Origin: Hybos culiciformis
Lineage: Eukaryota > Arthropoda > Insecta > Diptera > Hybotidae
Length of the DNA stretch: 64,000 nucleotides
Direction: 5' to 3'
Assembly: GCA_964007475.1 (NCBI GenBank)
Contig: OZ023274.1
Location: 29,045,090 to 29,109,089 of the forward strand
The translations under genes and the position numbers were made by a program. Below, piece after piece: positions 24,337 to 34,536 of this stretch. The notes under the pieces were generated by a model, which saw only the letters and a program-made list of their open reading frames with translations, ran no database searches and was not told the DNA's origin. How positions within the stretch are numbered: position 1 is the first letter of the stretch; each line of letters begins with the position of its first letter.

Positions 24337-24640
24337 GAGTAAGTACGGGTATTGTGGACCACTGCAACTGTTTTTGAATATATCTATTTTTTTTTTGTCA
24401 ATTTTTTTAACCAAAGATACATATTGAAGCTTTGGTCTTTCTCCTTTACAAAAATTACTTGAAGAGCCAAATATCATGTTATTCAATAATTAGACTTAAA
24501 ATGTGCAAAAAGTTCAAAACGCCAGTTTTAGATAACATGCGGTTAATTTGGACCATAGCGTCGGGTAAAGTAGACTAACTTCAAATTAGTGAATTTTGCT
24601 AGTCATTTTCAAAATACAACACATGCGGTTAATGTGGACC
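24337..24640. mobile_element. Truncated copy of the MITE at 36571-37285
   Basis: It begins gagtaagtacgggtattgtg and follows the full-length copy to ggaccagtg. The second half is missing. It replaces part of the hAT non-coding region: the sister copy at about 9080-9110 lacks it, so this is an insertion. Confidence 0.75.
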
Positions 24641-25199
24641 AGTGCTTTTTATGCTGCTTTCATCACTTTAATAATGCCTAAACGGAAAAAATTTCAAACT
24701 AAAAAACAAACACCACAATACGTTTCATTTCATTCATTAAAAACATAAACATATTCGCGACAATTTGGAATTGAATATAGAAATTTCCAATTGCGGTATA
24801 CTGTATAGTATAAAATTTGGAATTGAATATAAAATAATATCCATGAAATGAAAAATTTGCCTGCATTAGAAAAATTTCACTTATAAGTGTGAATTATTTG
24901 CGAAATCCGAATTTTTTTATTTATAAAAATTTTTATTATCGATGAATTTTTTTTCGTTTACCATTTCCAAGGTTCCCAGATCCTGGGCCCTGTGCGAGTG
25001 CACCTGTTTAGTTACGGCACTGGTGACCATAAACTTAAAAAAGAGGTTGTAGGAAGTACATTTTTTAATTGATCTGCATTTATTCGATTATTTTCTAAAA
25101 ATATTTTTACCTCCATTTTACTACTTATTATAATACTTTAATACTACAATTTAAATTTTTTTTTAATAGTACAAAATATAGTTCACAATTAGTAACTTT

Positions 25200-25700
25200 T
25201 GCTACCCAATTTTTAAATTCAATTTTTCATATCCATCAACTAAATCTTCAAAAGACTCGATTCGGTCTTTCTTTATATTTTTGACAAACAGAACTTGTTC
25301 TCGGGCGTTTTCCCTTAAATTAATCTCTTCAATTCTTTGCTGGGGTGTCTTTCTAGTTTTCGTTTTTTTTTCGTTAGATAACTAGGCAAACCAGGGAAAA
25401 TTTCAGGGATCGCGCCAGGCAACAACTGAACATGTTTTAGTGGAAATTTTTTATTTCCAACTATATTACATGTTTTTATCATTTCATTTAGAAAATGTAA
25501 AATGCAAACGCCTGCGTTTGCAACATTAATTTTCGATTGGCGTGAAATTTTTTGCAGCCAATTTTCCATCAAATGTTTTTCATTTGGAAACTAAAAACAG
25601 CTTCTAAGGTTATTGGTTCCAAAAATTGTTTCATTTAAATTTGTAGTGCAACCAGGAACGCAACACTTTTTCCCCATTTTTTTCTTTTTATTTCTATAAA
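25200..25700 (-). pseudogene. THAP-domain N-terminus of the P-element-like gene
   Basis: The minus strand starts MGKKCCVPGCTTNL (about 25678), a THAP zinc-finger start. After a stop come FPNEKHLMENWLQKISR and GVCILHF, the remaining parts of the C2CH module. LLPGAIPEIFPGLPSYL, a conserved linker in THAP9-like proteins, follows near 25420, and then DRIESFEDLVDGYEKL. Together with 15300-17206 it forms one disrupted gene, separated by the 7.8 kb hAT insertion. The in-frame stop in the THAP module and later frame changes show it is non-functional. Confidence 0.75.
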
Positions 25701-26074
25701 AAATAATCAATTTATTTGCCATATTCCTTTTTTTTTATTCTATAGATTAAGTTCCTGCTTAAAAGTTTACTAATTTTTTTTTTGTCCGATCGAGAATTTT
25801 TTAATGGTTTGAGATTGAATTAAAAATACCAAATTTTGGTACGATGATTTGCAATTCTAGAAATGCCAATTGAAACTAAAACTAATTACTTAAAATATAC
25901 TTACTTAACAATGTCCCAAATAAAATTTAAATAAATAAAAATTAAATTTTTTTTCGTGAACCTTTGATTTTTTTTAATTTTTCTATACAAAAATAAAAAC
26001 AAATCAAGTTTGATAGGTACTTACTAATACAAATACTGTTTTCAACAGCATTGCCGTCTTTAACGTGCCTTGTT

Positions 26075-26300
26075 CACATAGATTTTTAAAATATCAACAT
26101 TCAAATTCAAATCCCGTAATAACAAGCCGCTTTTATGATTGTTGTTTGCGCTTTAAAGAGTTTACTTTTTTCTTTGGCAGCCAAAAATTATTCTTTTGAC
26201 AGAAAAAAATCAACCCTCTGATTTTTTTTAAGCATGATTTTTCATCATGATTATTTCTTGATTTTTTTATTTAGGCTAGGTATGCTGACACAAAAAAAGG
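26075..26300. mobile_element. Diverged relative of the MITE at 11154-11530
   Basis: It shares 'cacatagatttttaaaat', 'caaattcaaatcccgtaata' and 'gattgttgtttgcgcttt' with 11285-11370. No ends were defined. Confidence 0.5.
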
Positions 26301-26612
26301 AGTACGCTGTGAAAAAAAATGAGATTTTTCATATAAAATTTTGCTGTTGAAAAATGTTTCAAAAAATTTTTTTTTTTTTTTTGCATTGTAGTACGCTGAT
26401 AAAAAAAAAAAAATTGTTTACTGGGTGACAAAAAATTTATTTTGCAGCTGCTTTTTTTTCAAATATTTTTCTACCCAGGTAGATAAATGATTGCAAAAAC
26501 TTGACATTACAAAAAAAAAATTTTTGGTTTGTTATGATTTGGGTTTGTATGATTTATGATTGTTTGATTTTGGACTTTTGGTTAGAAAAAAAATAATAAA
26601 AAATTAATAAAA

Positions 26613-26883
26613 ATGGAAAATGAAGAATATCTAAATGAATTTTCTTTTTTAAATTATCCTTCATATCAAGAAAAAGTTGATGATGAAGTTAATGAAGATA
26701 ATGAAGATCCTAAAGATGGAAATATTACCAAAAAAAAAAATTAGCAAGAAAAAAAAAATATTTAAATTTATTAGGAAAAATTAAATTCCGAAAAAAAAAA
26801 AAAATTAGCAGCATTCATTAAGGATGAACCTGCTCTTTGGAAATTAGACTGCAAGGACTACAGTAATTTGTACGCCACTAATA
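26613..26883 (+). pseudogene. Remnant of the Harbinger MADF/Myb-like partner gene
   Basis: A start (MENEEYLNEFSFLNYPSY) leads into an acidic stretch. After poly-A runs with frame changes comes AAFIKDEPALWKLDCKDYSN, which looks like the start of a MADF domain (a P-LW pair followed by a Y). The rest of the domain is lost at the MITE fragment near 26884. In Harbinger elements such a protein helps carry the transposase to the nucleus and the DNA ends. Confidence 0.5.
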
Positions 26884-27010
26884 AGGCATGGCTCGGGCCT
26901 CGTTTCGGAGATAGGGCCCCTAAAGTTTTCATACATTTTTGTATGGGAAATTTTTTTTTTTGCCCGATTGGCCCTATTTTTGGGAAAAGGATAAAGGGGG
27001 TGTCCCAAAA
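26884..27010. mobile_element. MITE fragment related to 41529-41802
   Basis: The sequence gcctcgtttcggagataggg with 'ccctaaagttttcatacatt' closely follows the right half of the palindromic MITE at 41529-41802. Only part is present. It terminates the MADF remnant. Confidence 0.5.
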
Positions 27011-27031
27011 CAAGAGACATTATAATTAATT

Positions 27032-28624
27032 TTAATAAATTTGGTCTTGCCAAGACACTTTTCCTTCATCGGAATTGAAAATTTTTTTTAATTTATCCCG
27101 ATTAAGTTTTCCAGATGCATAATGTCTTCCTTGATAACCATTTAAATTATTATGAAACATGCTGTTGTCATTTAAATTCTTCCTCCATTCCCCCAGAACG
27201 ATTTCTCCATTTGTTGATATGCTATTAGAAACGAAAAACATTGAAATAAATATAAAGAACAAATAGAAACATACTTACTAATCTGCAAAACTTTTTGGGC
27301 AATAAGTGTTTCTACTTTGCTTTAACAAATAATTATGTAGATAACAACAACAAGTTGTAATTTTTTGGGCCCTTTCTGGTCTACATAGCATCATCCTTGC
27401 CAAACAGAACCACCTGTTGAACATAATGTACTTTACGTAAATTCAAGTTATTAAAGTAAATATTTGTTACCTTTTACATAAAATACCAAAAGCATTTTCA
27501 ACGCATCTTCTCGCTCTGCTAATTCGGTAATTGAATATCGTTTGCTCTTTATCCAGTTTCTTACCTTTGTTAGGCTTATATGGTTTTATTAATCTACTAT
27601 GTAGAGGAAAGGCGTCATCACCTAAAAAAAAACCAATAATTCAGTTCTATACATATCTTAACTATTTTCTCTGAAGTAGGAAGAAACCATAATTGCCTAT
27701 GAAAAAATAGTGAAACTCCTCGTTCATAATATAATTGTTTGGTGGAAATGGTAAAAAATCATCCAGCAACTTTGAGCCAAATGAACTTTTAAGAAAAACG
27801 TTTGCATCTCCTTCTGTGCCAAAAGCACCAACGTCGATATAATTAAATCGATAGTGCGCATCAGAAATTCCGAGAAGGACAATACTGTTGTAACCTTTGT
27901 AGTTAAAAAATAAACTACCAGAATTATTCGGTTTTTTTATGTTTACATGTTTTCCATCTACAGCACCTAGTGTATTTGGACAATTCCAGTAATAATTAAA
28001 GTCGTTTGCGGTATTTATTAATTGAGCTGCAGAAAAGGGTGGTATCTCATCTTTTAATTTAACGCATATTGCTTCACATACTAGATCAATTATTTGGCCA
28101 AAATATTGTTTGCTGATTCTATACATTGAAGCAGTATGGCGTTGCAATGTACCACTTGATAAATATCTAAAACAAAATACAAGTATAAATTTAAAAAATT
28201 TACATTTTAATTTAAACAAACTTACTCTAAAACACACGCAAATTTTTCTTTAGCATCTATATAGTCATTTGGACGTCTAGTTTTATCTGATATTAGCATA
28301 CCTTCTATTAAATTAAAAATATCGTCAAAAGTTTCAGGTGTCATATGAAAGTTTTCAATAAATGCTGGTCGATAATTTCTCATATCCTGAAACTAACATA
28401 ATTAATTATAAAAAAAAATTTTAACTCAAATAAATTTCAGGTATTACTGCTGTTCTTCCTGCAACTTTCCGCTTTTTTAAATATAGATTCACTCTAAATT
28501 TAGGTTTTTTCTTGATTTTTTTTATTTTTTGTGTATTTTTAATAGCAGCTAAGGCAGCCAAACAAACAATTTCATCTTCAAAATCATTTTCGGAATTTGA
28601 AGAATCATCATTTATTTTTTCCAT
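27032..28624 (-). CDS. Harbinger transposase (HARBI1-like DDE nuclease), multi-exon, nearly intact
   Basis: The minus-strand exons read in order. An N-terminal basic exon (28624-28421) is followed by [23 protein letters not shown] up to 28227. Then come [34 protein letters not shown] (first catalytic Asp) and [17 protein letters not shown] (second Asp region). GDDAFPLHS and [13 protein letters not shown] (catalytic Glu) follow at 27474-27632. [10 protein letters not shown]...YLHNYLL is at about 27273-27414 and the C-terminus [11 protein letters not shown] ends at 27032. Several short introns have GT-AG ends with consistent phase. The one before GDDAF would need a GC donor, and the junction of the first two exons is unclear. 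It may or may not still be active. Confidence 0.75.
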
Positions 28625-28929
28625 TATTATTTTTTAAAACCGAATATAAAAACTTTATAGGTAACGAAAATGAAAATTCGCTTACACAACAATATTTGTT
28701 TTTATTAATATTTATTTTAATAATTTAATGTATTTTTTATTTATTTTTTATTTATATTAAAATTATTATTTTTTAAAAAATTTATTATTATTTTTTTTTT
28801 TATTCAATAAAATTAATTTTTATTTGTAATAATCAGTTGCTTGTGTCAAATAGTTATCAAAATTTATCAAACATTTTTCAGATATTTTTCAGTGATATTT
28901 TTTGCAAGCATTTTTTTTGACAGCGTACT

Positions 28930-29848
28930 AAGCTTTAACACAAAATTTCACACACACATTCAAAAAAAATCTTGATAACAGCTAATACCGCAAAGCAATT
29001 TAGAGCTACCGTAAAAATCGATTTTCTACGTTATTTCTTAATTAATTTAAATAAGAATTATAAAAAACGCAAGATATTAATTTTATTGATTTTTTGTAAA
29101 AAGAATTTCTTAAAATTATTTCATAATTAATTAGAAAACAGAATTTTTTTTTTCTACTAAAAGAATTTACTACATCAAGCCTGTCCAACGTGTGTGGCTC
29201 TTGAGCCACATGTGGCTCTTTAGATTTTTTTCGTGGCTCCCAACATAAATCTGGATTGACAAGGTTGTGGCTCTTACGAAAAAACGAAATTTCATATAAA
29301 AAAAACGTAAATTACATATTTAGTTAGAAATTGACCACCATGAGAGCAAATAAAAAAAACCATATATTCAAACTAAAGATATTTATATTATTTCCGCTTA
29401 TAATCGACCATTTGAGGGGTATAGAATCAAAACTCGCTATGTGATACCCCTGACAAAAAATGAGTTAGCGATTGATTTTTATTATTTCGGCTGCGCTGAA
29501 CTCAAATATGCAACCAGAATTTTTCAAAACTAATTACAAACCATAGTAAATCTGCTTTGAAATGCGAAGTTGGTTTCAAAACTAGCCATTCATTCTATTC
29601 AGTTAGTATCAAAACTTACCATTTATTGATAGTTGATTAGAAACAAAACTGGCCTTTTTGGAACATTTTATTTTTATTGTTTGAGTAAAAAATATCAAAA
29701 CTATTATTTTTGCGCGGGAAAAGCTTGTATTTATTTTATGAAAAGCAGCTTTTATTCAATTTCAATGTTGATCTCTTCTCAGGAGGGAATAAATTTTCAG
29801 TAGTTTAAAGTGCTTAGTTTAATAAAGGTTTAAAAAAATATTAATAAC
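28930..29848. other. Repeat remnants, no gene
   Basis: 28977-29178 duplicates 16178-16375. At 29180-29270 the sequence cctgtccaacgtgtgtggct followed by cttgagccacatgtggctct resembles one end of an hAT-type repeat (compare CAGCGGTGTCCAAC at 31496). The rest is AT-rich. Confidence 0.5.
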
Positions 29849-30739
29849 ATGGAATCAGTTTGTGATAAAATTAAAACATGTTTCCCTGTCAAAGGTCGAA
29901 AAAAATCAATCAGAACAATAATACTATCCAGCGAATACAAAGCAATTTTAAGTGAATTTGGTAATGTAATTGAACACGGAAATGAAAGTGCAGTAATTTA
30001 TGATTGGAAAACAGCTGCAATGAAAAACTTCAAAACAACCTCATCTTGGCATTTTAAAATTACTGCAATCAAACTTATTGTATTAGAAAAACAATTCGTC
30101 GTACCTTCAAGAAAGTACAATATACTTGTTCGTGGTGAACCAAATTACAGATCCGTTATAAATGTCTTCAAATCATTTTTTAAGAGAGGAAAAGTATGTA
30201 AAGACCTTCAACCCGTTCCAATTCAATGCGCTGGCAGAGTTAAAAGAGAAAAGCTCAAAGATGTTGATAAGCCTTTGAGTAGGCATTTTAGGGATGGCTA
30301 GAGAGGTCTAAACCAGATTCAATATTATAAAAATGTAATTGATGATATAATTGAGTATGAAGAAGAAGAAGGTATACTCTCTAAATAAATTTTGGCTAGA
30401 ATCCCTAGCTTTGATCTAGTTAAACGATTTTTACTGGGAAATTCAATTTTTGAAAATAGTTTTATAGTTTCAGAAGCTAGTTCACGCAAAAATCTAGTTC
30501 TCAAAAGCTAGATTTCTAGGTAAAATTTTACAAATTATTTACCGAACATAGATTCCATTTCAGATCATTAATATTCCAGTTATTTTGGTAAACTAGATTA
30601 CAATATTGAAAATTTAAAACTAGAATATAGTTTTAAAATAGTTTTAGACAAATTTGAAAAATTATTAAAATCTAGTTTCCGCAATTATCATCTATTTCGC
30701 CTTGCTAGATTTCAATTATTGATACCAGATTTTTTTTGA

Positions 30740-30930
30740 TGTCTTCGGGATTTGAACCTGCGTCCTTAGAATTGCAAATAAATAACACACCACAAAGAAA
30801 ATGTGTATACCAAATTTATATTTCCTATTTTATGTACATTTTAAATTTCAATACCGTAGCTGAGTGGTAGTGTTGGCGAATTGCAATGTTAAAGACCCAG
30901 GTTCGAATCCGGAAGAAGGCGTAAGAAATT
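30740..30930. repeat. Double-headed tRNA-like SINE module
   Basis: On plus, 30853-30915 has an A-box-like tagctgagtgg and a B box ggttcgaatcc. On minus, 30745-30765 has another B box (ggatttgaacc read as ggttcaaatcc). The two tRNA-like parts are joined tail to tail by atttatatttcctattttat. The same arrangement occurs inverted at 40205-40370. It lacks proper acceptor pairing, so it is not a tRNA gene. Confidence 0.55.
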
Positions 30931-31128
30931 AAATTAGAATTTAATTACAACAAATCTAATAAAGAAATTGTATTAAATAAAAAAAAATATTACAATAAAT
31001 TTTTTTTTTTTTTTTTTAAAAAAAGTCATTAGATTCTAGTTAAAAAAATGGAAGATCTAGCCCTGGTAGCTAGAATTCCACTAGAAATCTAGTTTCGCAT
31101 TTTAACTAGAATCTAGGTAAATTTTGGA

Positions 31129-32396
31129 AGCTAGATCAATGATGCCAACTTAGGGAATTTTTCCCTAGATCTAGGGATTTTTTTGGCACTTTAGGAATTT
31201 TAGGGAATCTAAAGAATTCTAGGGAATTTTTCTAACAATCTAGGGAAAAATGGCAAAATCTAGGAATTTATTTTCAGTCCAATATTGTTTGAATTCTATT
31301 TAATAATTTAAAACTTTGTTTGCAATCAAAAGTGTCAAGTATTTCTTGAAAAATATTAGTTTAATTTACTGAATATTGGGAACGTTATTTTCAATTTTTA
31401 TACAGTGTCTGGCAAGGTTGATAATAAATTTTGACAATTTGTTTTGTTTTTCCTTTGTTCTGTTGTTTGTTTTTCATTCTTCTATTCGTCTATTCCAGCG
31501 GTGTCCAACAGAAATTTGTTTGTAGCCACAATCGCTATTTTTAAATAATTTCATTCGCCACTTGAAATATGTATTTTATAAAAAAATCATTAATTATTGT
31601 ATCATTGTAAATTAACAAGGTATTATAAAGATAACAAAATATAAAATTTGACAATTTTAGTTTGTTTTTGTTTTTCATTTTCGCATTTGCCACCACAAGT
31701 TCATTAATATAGAATAGTTATTATTTTGTCGCATTTTTTTTTTTTAAATAAATTTCTTGATTTGTTTTTTCTTTTTTGATTGGCAAAAATAGTGTTTTTT
31801 TTTTAATTTGTCTTGGTGCGAAAACTTTATTTAATATAAAAAATATTTCAGTGCTAGATTCGCCACATTCACAAAGTCTATTCGCCACATGTGGCGAGTG
31901 GCGACTGTGTTGGACACCACTGGTCTATTCTGTTCTGTATCTGCTAAATGCTTTTCCTTTTCCTGTTCCGTTTTATTTTAAAAATTGATGATTGATTGAT
32001 TTTGTTTTTGAAAATTTATAGTGTGACTGACTGGTGTCTGTCAATTTGTGAGATTTCTTTGTCATTTGGATTTGGTTGATCGTCAAATAATAATAATTAA
32101 AAATATAATAATAAGAAATAAAAAATATTTTTTTTCTAATTCTGAAAAAAATAAAAATTAATAAGATGAAGTTGTCTATTGATATGTAAGTTTTGTAAAA
32201 TTTTTTAATTCATTTTATTATTTTTGTTTTAATAATTTTTTATTTTATTTTTTTGTAACCAAATGATCTCAAATAAAGTGTTTTTGATTAAAAAAAATTT
32301 TTTTTAGAAATCTTTTAAATCTAGGGAATTCTAGGGAATTTTTTTTACAGATCTAGGGAATCTTTCCAAAGACAAGTTGGCATCACTGAGCTAGAT
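31129..32396. mobile_element. hAT-type MITE (31137-32388), 8-bp duplication AGCTAGAT
   Basis: The ends caatgatgccaactt and, inverted, cagtgatgccaactt are flanked by perfect agctagat at 31129-31136 and 32389-32396. Both arms iterate ctagggaatt-like words (ccctagatctaggga). No coding region. A second MITE (31496-31922) is nested inside. Confidence 0.9.
31488..31930. mobile_element. hAT-type MITE (31496-31922), 8-bp duplication GTCTATTC
   Basis: The ends cagcggtgtccaaca and, inverted, cagtggtgtccaaca are flanked by perfect gtctattc at 31488-31495 and 31923-31930. The interior repeats cgccac/gtggcga words. It is nested in the MITE 31137-32388. Confidence 0.9.
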
Positions 32397-32560
32397 TTCC
32401 AACTAGATCCTAGTTGCTCACAATCTAGTTGCTCAATCTAGTTTTTTTACCCACAATCTAGCCAAAATTTATTTAGAGAGTAGATGATGATGTCTGTGAA
32501 TTAATGGAAGCTGTAAACATAAAGTTTAATTTTTTTTTATATGAAATACATATAACTATT

Positions 32561-34530
32561 TATTTATTTATTTTTATATGATTTGAAGAAACTTATGTTT
32601 ATATTTTTGTTTACGTTTAAAACAAAAAGGTTAATTTTATAAAATGTTTAAAAACGCAAAATCGTTTCAATTCAACATTGAAATCTAAAATATACATCCA
32701 AATTTTTAAAAAAGTAGTTTCAAAACCAGTGATTTTGACATCAGAGAGAATGAAAACTTGCTAAATACGACAGTGCATCATTATATTGAGTACATTATCA
32801 TATGTATACAAATAAGAAAATAATTTTTAATGTACTTTTATGTTAAAATTCATGTTATTAAAATGAAAGAAAAATGGATTCTAGTTTCTTTTGTTTAAAT
32901 TCTAAAATATACAATACTTTGTGGAATATCAGAAGAAGATAATTGATTAATAAAATGATATGCACATAATAATGAGAGAAAATTTATTTTTATGACAAGA
33001 ATAAAAACAAATATTTCTTCGGATAAAAATAAAACACATAATTCATAATTTTATTTATTCAATATTCAATTTAAAATATTTTTCTCTGAAAACTCATTTT
33101 GTGATGGAGAAAAATAATAATTAATTAATATTAAGTGGATAAGAGGCCTCTAGAATGAAACAGTTAAATAGTGTTTTGTAGTTAAAAGATTTCGGGGAAA
33201 ATTGAGCTGCGCAATATTTTCAATTTTCTTTCTAAAGAACCAAAATCTTTCTTTGAATAAGAGGGGTCGCCCAACATTCTGCTGACCACAAAAACATAAA
33301 AGTAAAAATGCAAAAATTAACCTAAAACTGTTTTATTTACCAACCAGCCAGTATTTTTTTTTTAAATATTTTCATAAATTTTCATTAAGTAACTATGCAA
33401 CCGATAATTATTCTGATTGAAAGCGGTGCTGCGGTGCTTCATATATTTCTCTTTTTTTCCATTAAGGAAATATTTTTCAAACATAAAAAAAAGAACAATT
33501 TTGTTCAAATTAAATTTTTTTGTTTTTTCAGAGTTTAAACGTGGTAGATTTCAGGTTGGTGGCCTTTTAATGACTTCATAGTACCAACGGCTCAATTTTT
33601 AGCAATTTAAATTCTGATACGTCTGAAACGGAGAAATTCAATATTTTTTCTAGCTTACAAATTCCTTTTTATCAAAATTAGACAACTTACATGAGATTAA
33701 TCAATGTATGTACGTTAGTTTTAATTCATATAAATTTTTGTTCGACTTTAAAAATTATTATTTGTAAATAATCTACATTATTGCACTTTCTTTGAAATAA
33801 ACCTGTTTGGATAATAAAAGATAATATTACTAAAAAAAAAATAATGCACTCATAAAAGCAACAATTAACAATCATATAATTCATTTTGGATTTATTTGCA
33901 AAAAAAATTATTTAAATTTCTGTCATAAGTTTTTCATTTTTCTTAATTGCTATATAGAAATAAAAAGCCTGTAGGCTTCCCCATTTGTAATTATGATGTA
34001 GAGAAAAATAATATTATACATGTATATAACGTGTTTCATATATACATAACCAGACAGTTTTCATATTTTTACATTTTGTCCAAAATTATAAATTGTTTGC
34101 CATTTAGGGAAACCTTTGATGCAACTTTAATTATTTTTCAAAAGTTTACCTACATTTTCAGGTCTTTTATGAAAAATATGGTTCTAAATAGTGTGAAACG
34201 CACTATAAATATTGATAATGATGCTGTATTTAAATACTGAATACGAACAGTACATTATCAAAGAATAACAGACAGCTTTGCAGAAAATAAATATTTTATT
34301 ATTTTCTGTAATCTTGCAACAATTTTTAAATATATGCGTACAATATTGATTTTTTTTTTTGTGGTTGCAAATGTCCAAATTTGTACAATTTAACTTCTAT
34401 GGAACATATCAAGTGTTAATTTTATAATAATTATTGGCATTCAAGAATTTACACACTTTGAAAATATAATCGTTGTGCATCCACAATTTTTATTTCATAT
34501 TAATTTGTTCCAAATACGCAAAATTAATCT
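32561..34530. other. No gene recognised; 3' flank of the CAP gene
   Basis: AT-rich DNA without a supported gene or clear repeat. Short frames here lack any recognisable motif. Confidence 0.5.
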
Positions 34531-34536
34531 TTTATT
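34531..34536 (-). promoter_or_regulatory. Polyadenylation signal of the CAP gene
   Basis: AATAAA on the minus strand overlaps the last base of the TAA stop codon, giving a very short 3' untranslated region if it is used. Confidence 0.4.

Larger units (their letters stand above)
17207..25030. mobile_element. Non-autonomous hAT element (17215-25022) with 8-bp target duplication
   Basis: The element begins cagcgccgtaactag (17215) and ends gttacggcactg (25022). The reverse complement of its end is cagtgccgtaac, so the ends are inverted repeats of hAT type. It is flanked by a perfect 8-bp duplication, gtgaccat, at 17207-17214 and 25023-25030, the hallmark duplication length of hAT. It sits inside the P-element-like gene. 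Its own coding capacity is limited to the transposase C-terminus (minus), split by the transposon at 17584-24036. Confidence 0.9.
26301..28929. mobile_element. PIF/Harbinger element 1
   Basis: The inverted ends agtacgctgtgaaaaaaaat (26301) and, read inverted, agtacgctgtcaaaaaaaat (28929) enclose a minus-strand transposase gene and a decayed plus-strand MADF-type partner, in tail-to-tail arrangement. No clean 3-bp duplication flanks the ends (agg against aag), so it is an old insertion. A MITE fragment sits at about 26884-27010. Confidence 0.7.
30375..32482. mobile_element. TA-duplicating element (30377-32480) rich in the word ctag
   Basis: The left end ctctctaaataaattttggc is matched inverted at 32461-32480 (gccaaaatttatttagagag), with TA on each side (30375-30376, 32481-32482) as in Tc1/mariner-type MITEs. 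Both arms iterate ctagatt/ctagttt words. It contains a tRNA-like module (30740-30930) and an hAT MITE (31137-32388). It sits in coding sequence. Confidence 0.8.
29849..32560 (+). pseudogene. Unrecognised gene interrupted by a stop and by a nested transposon insertion
   Basis: A 150-codon frame (29849-30301) starts MESVCDKIKTCFPVKGRKK and includes SSWHFKITAIKLIVLEKQF and AGRVKREKLKDVDKPLSRHF. After one stop (tag, 30299) the same frame goes on with NQIQYYKNVIDDIIEYEEEEG to 30374. There a TA element (30377-32480) is inserted. Beyond it the sequence resumes in the same frame if one TA is counted (DDDVCELMEAVN, 32483-32520), and a stop comes soon after. I do not recognise the family. A dispersed-transposon origin is possible but untested. 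Confidence 0.5.
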
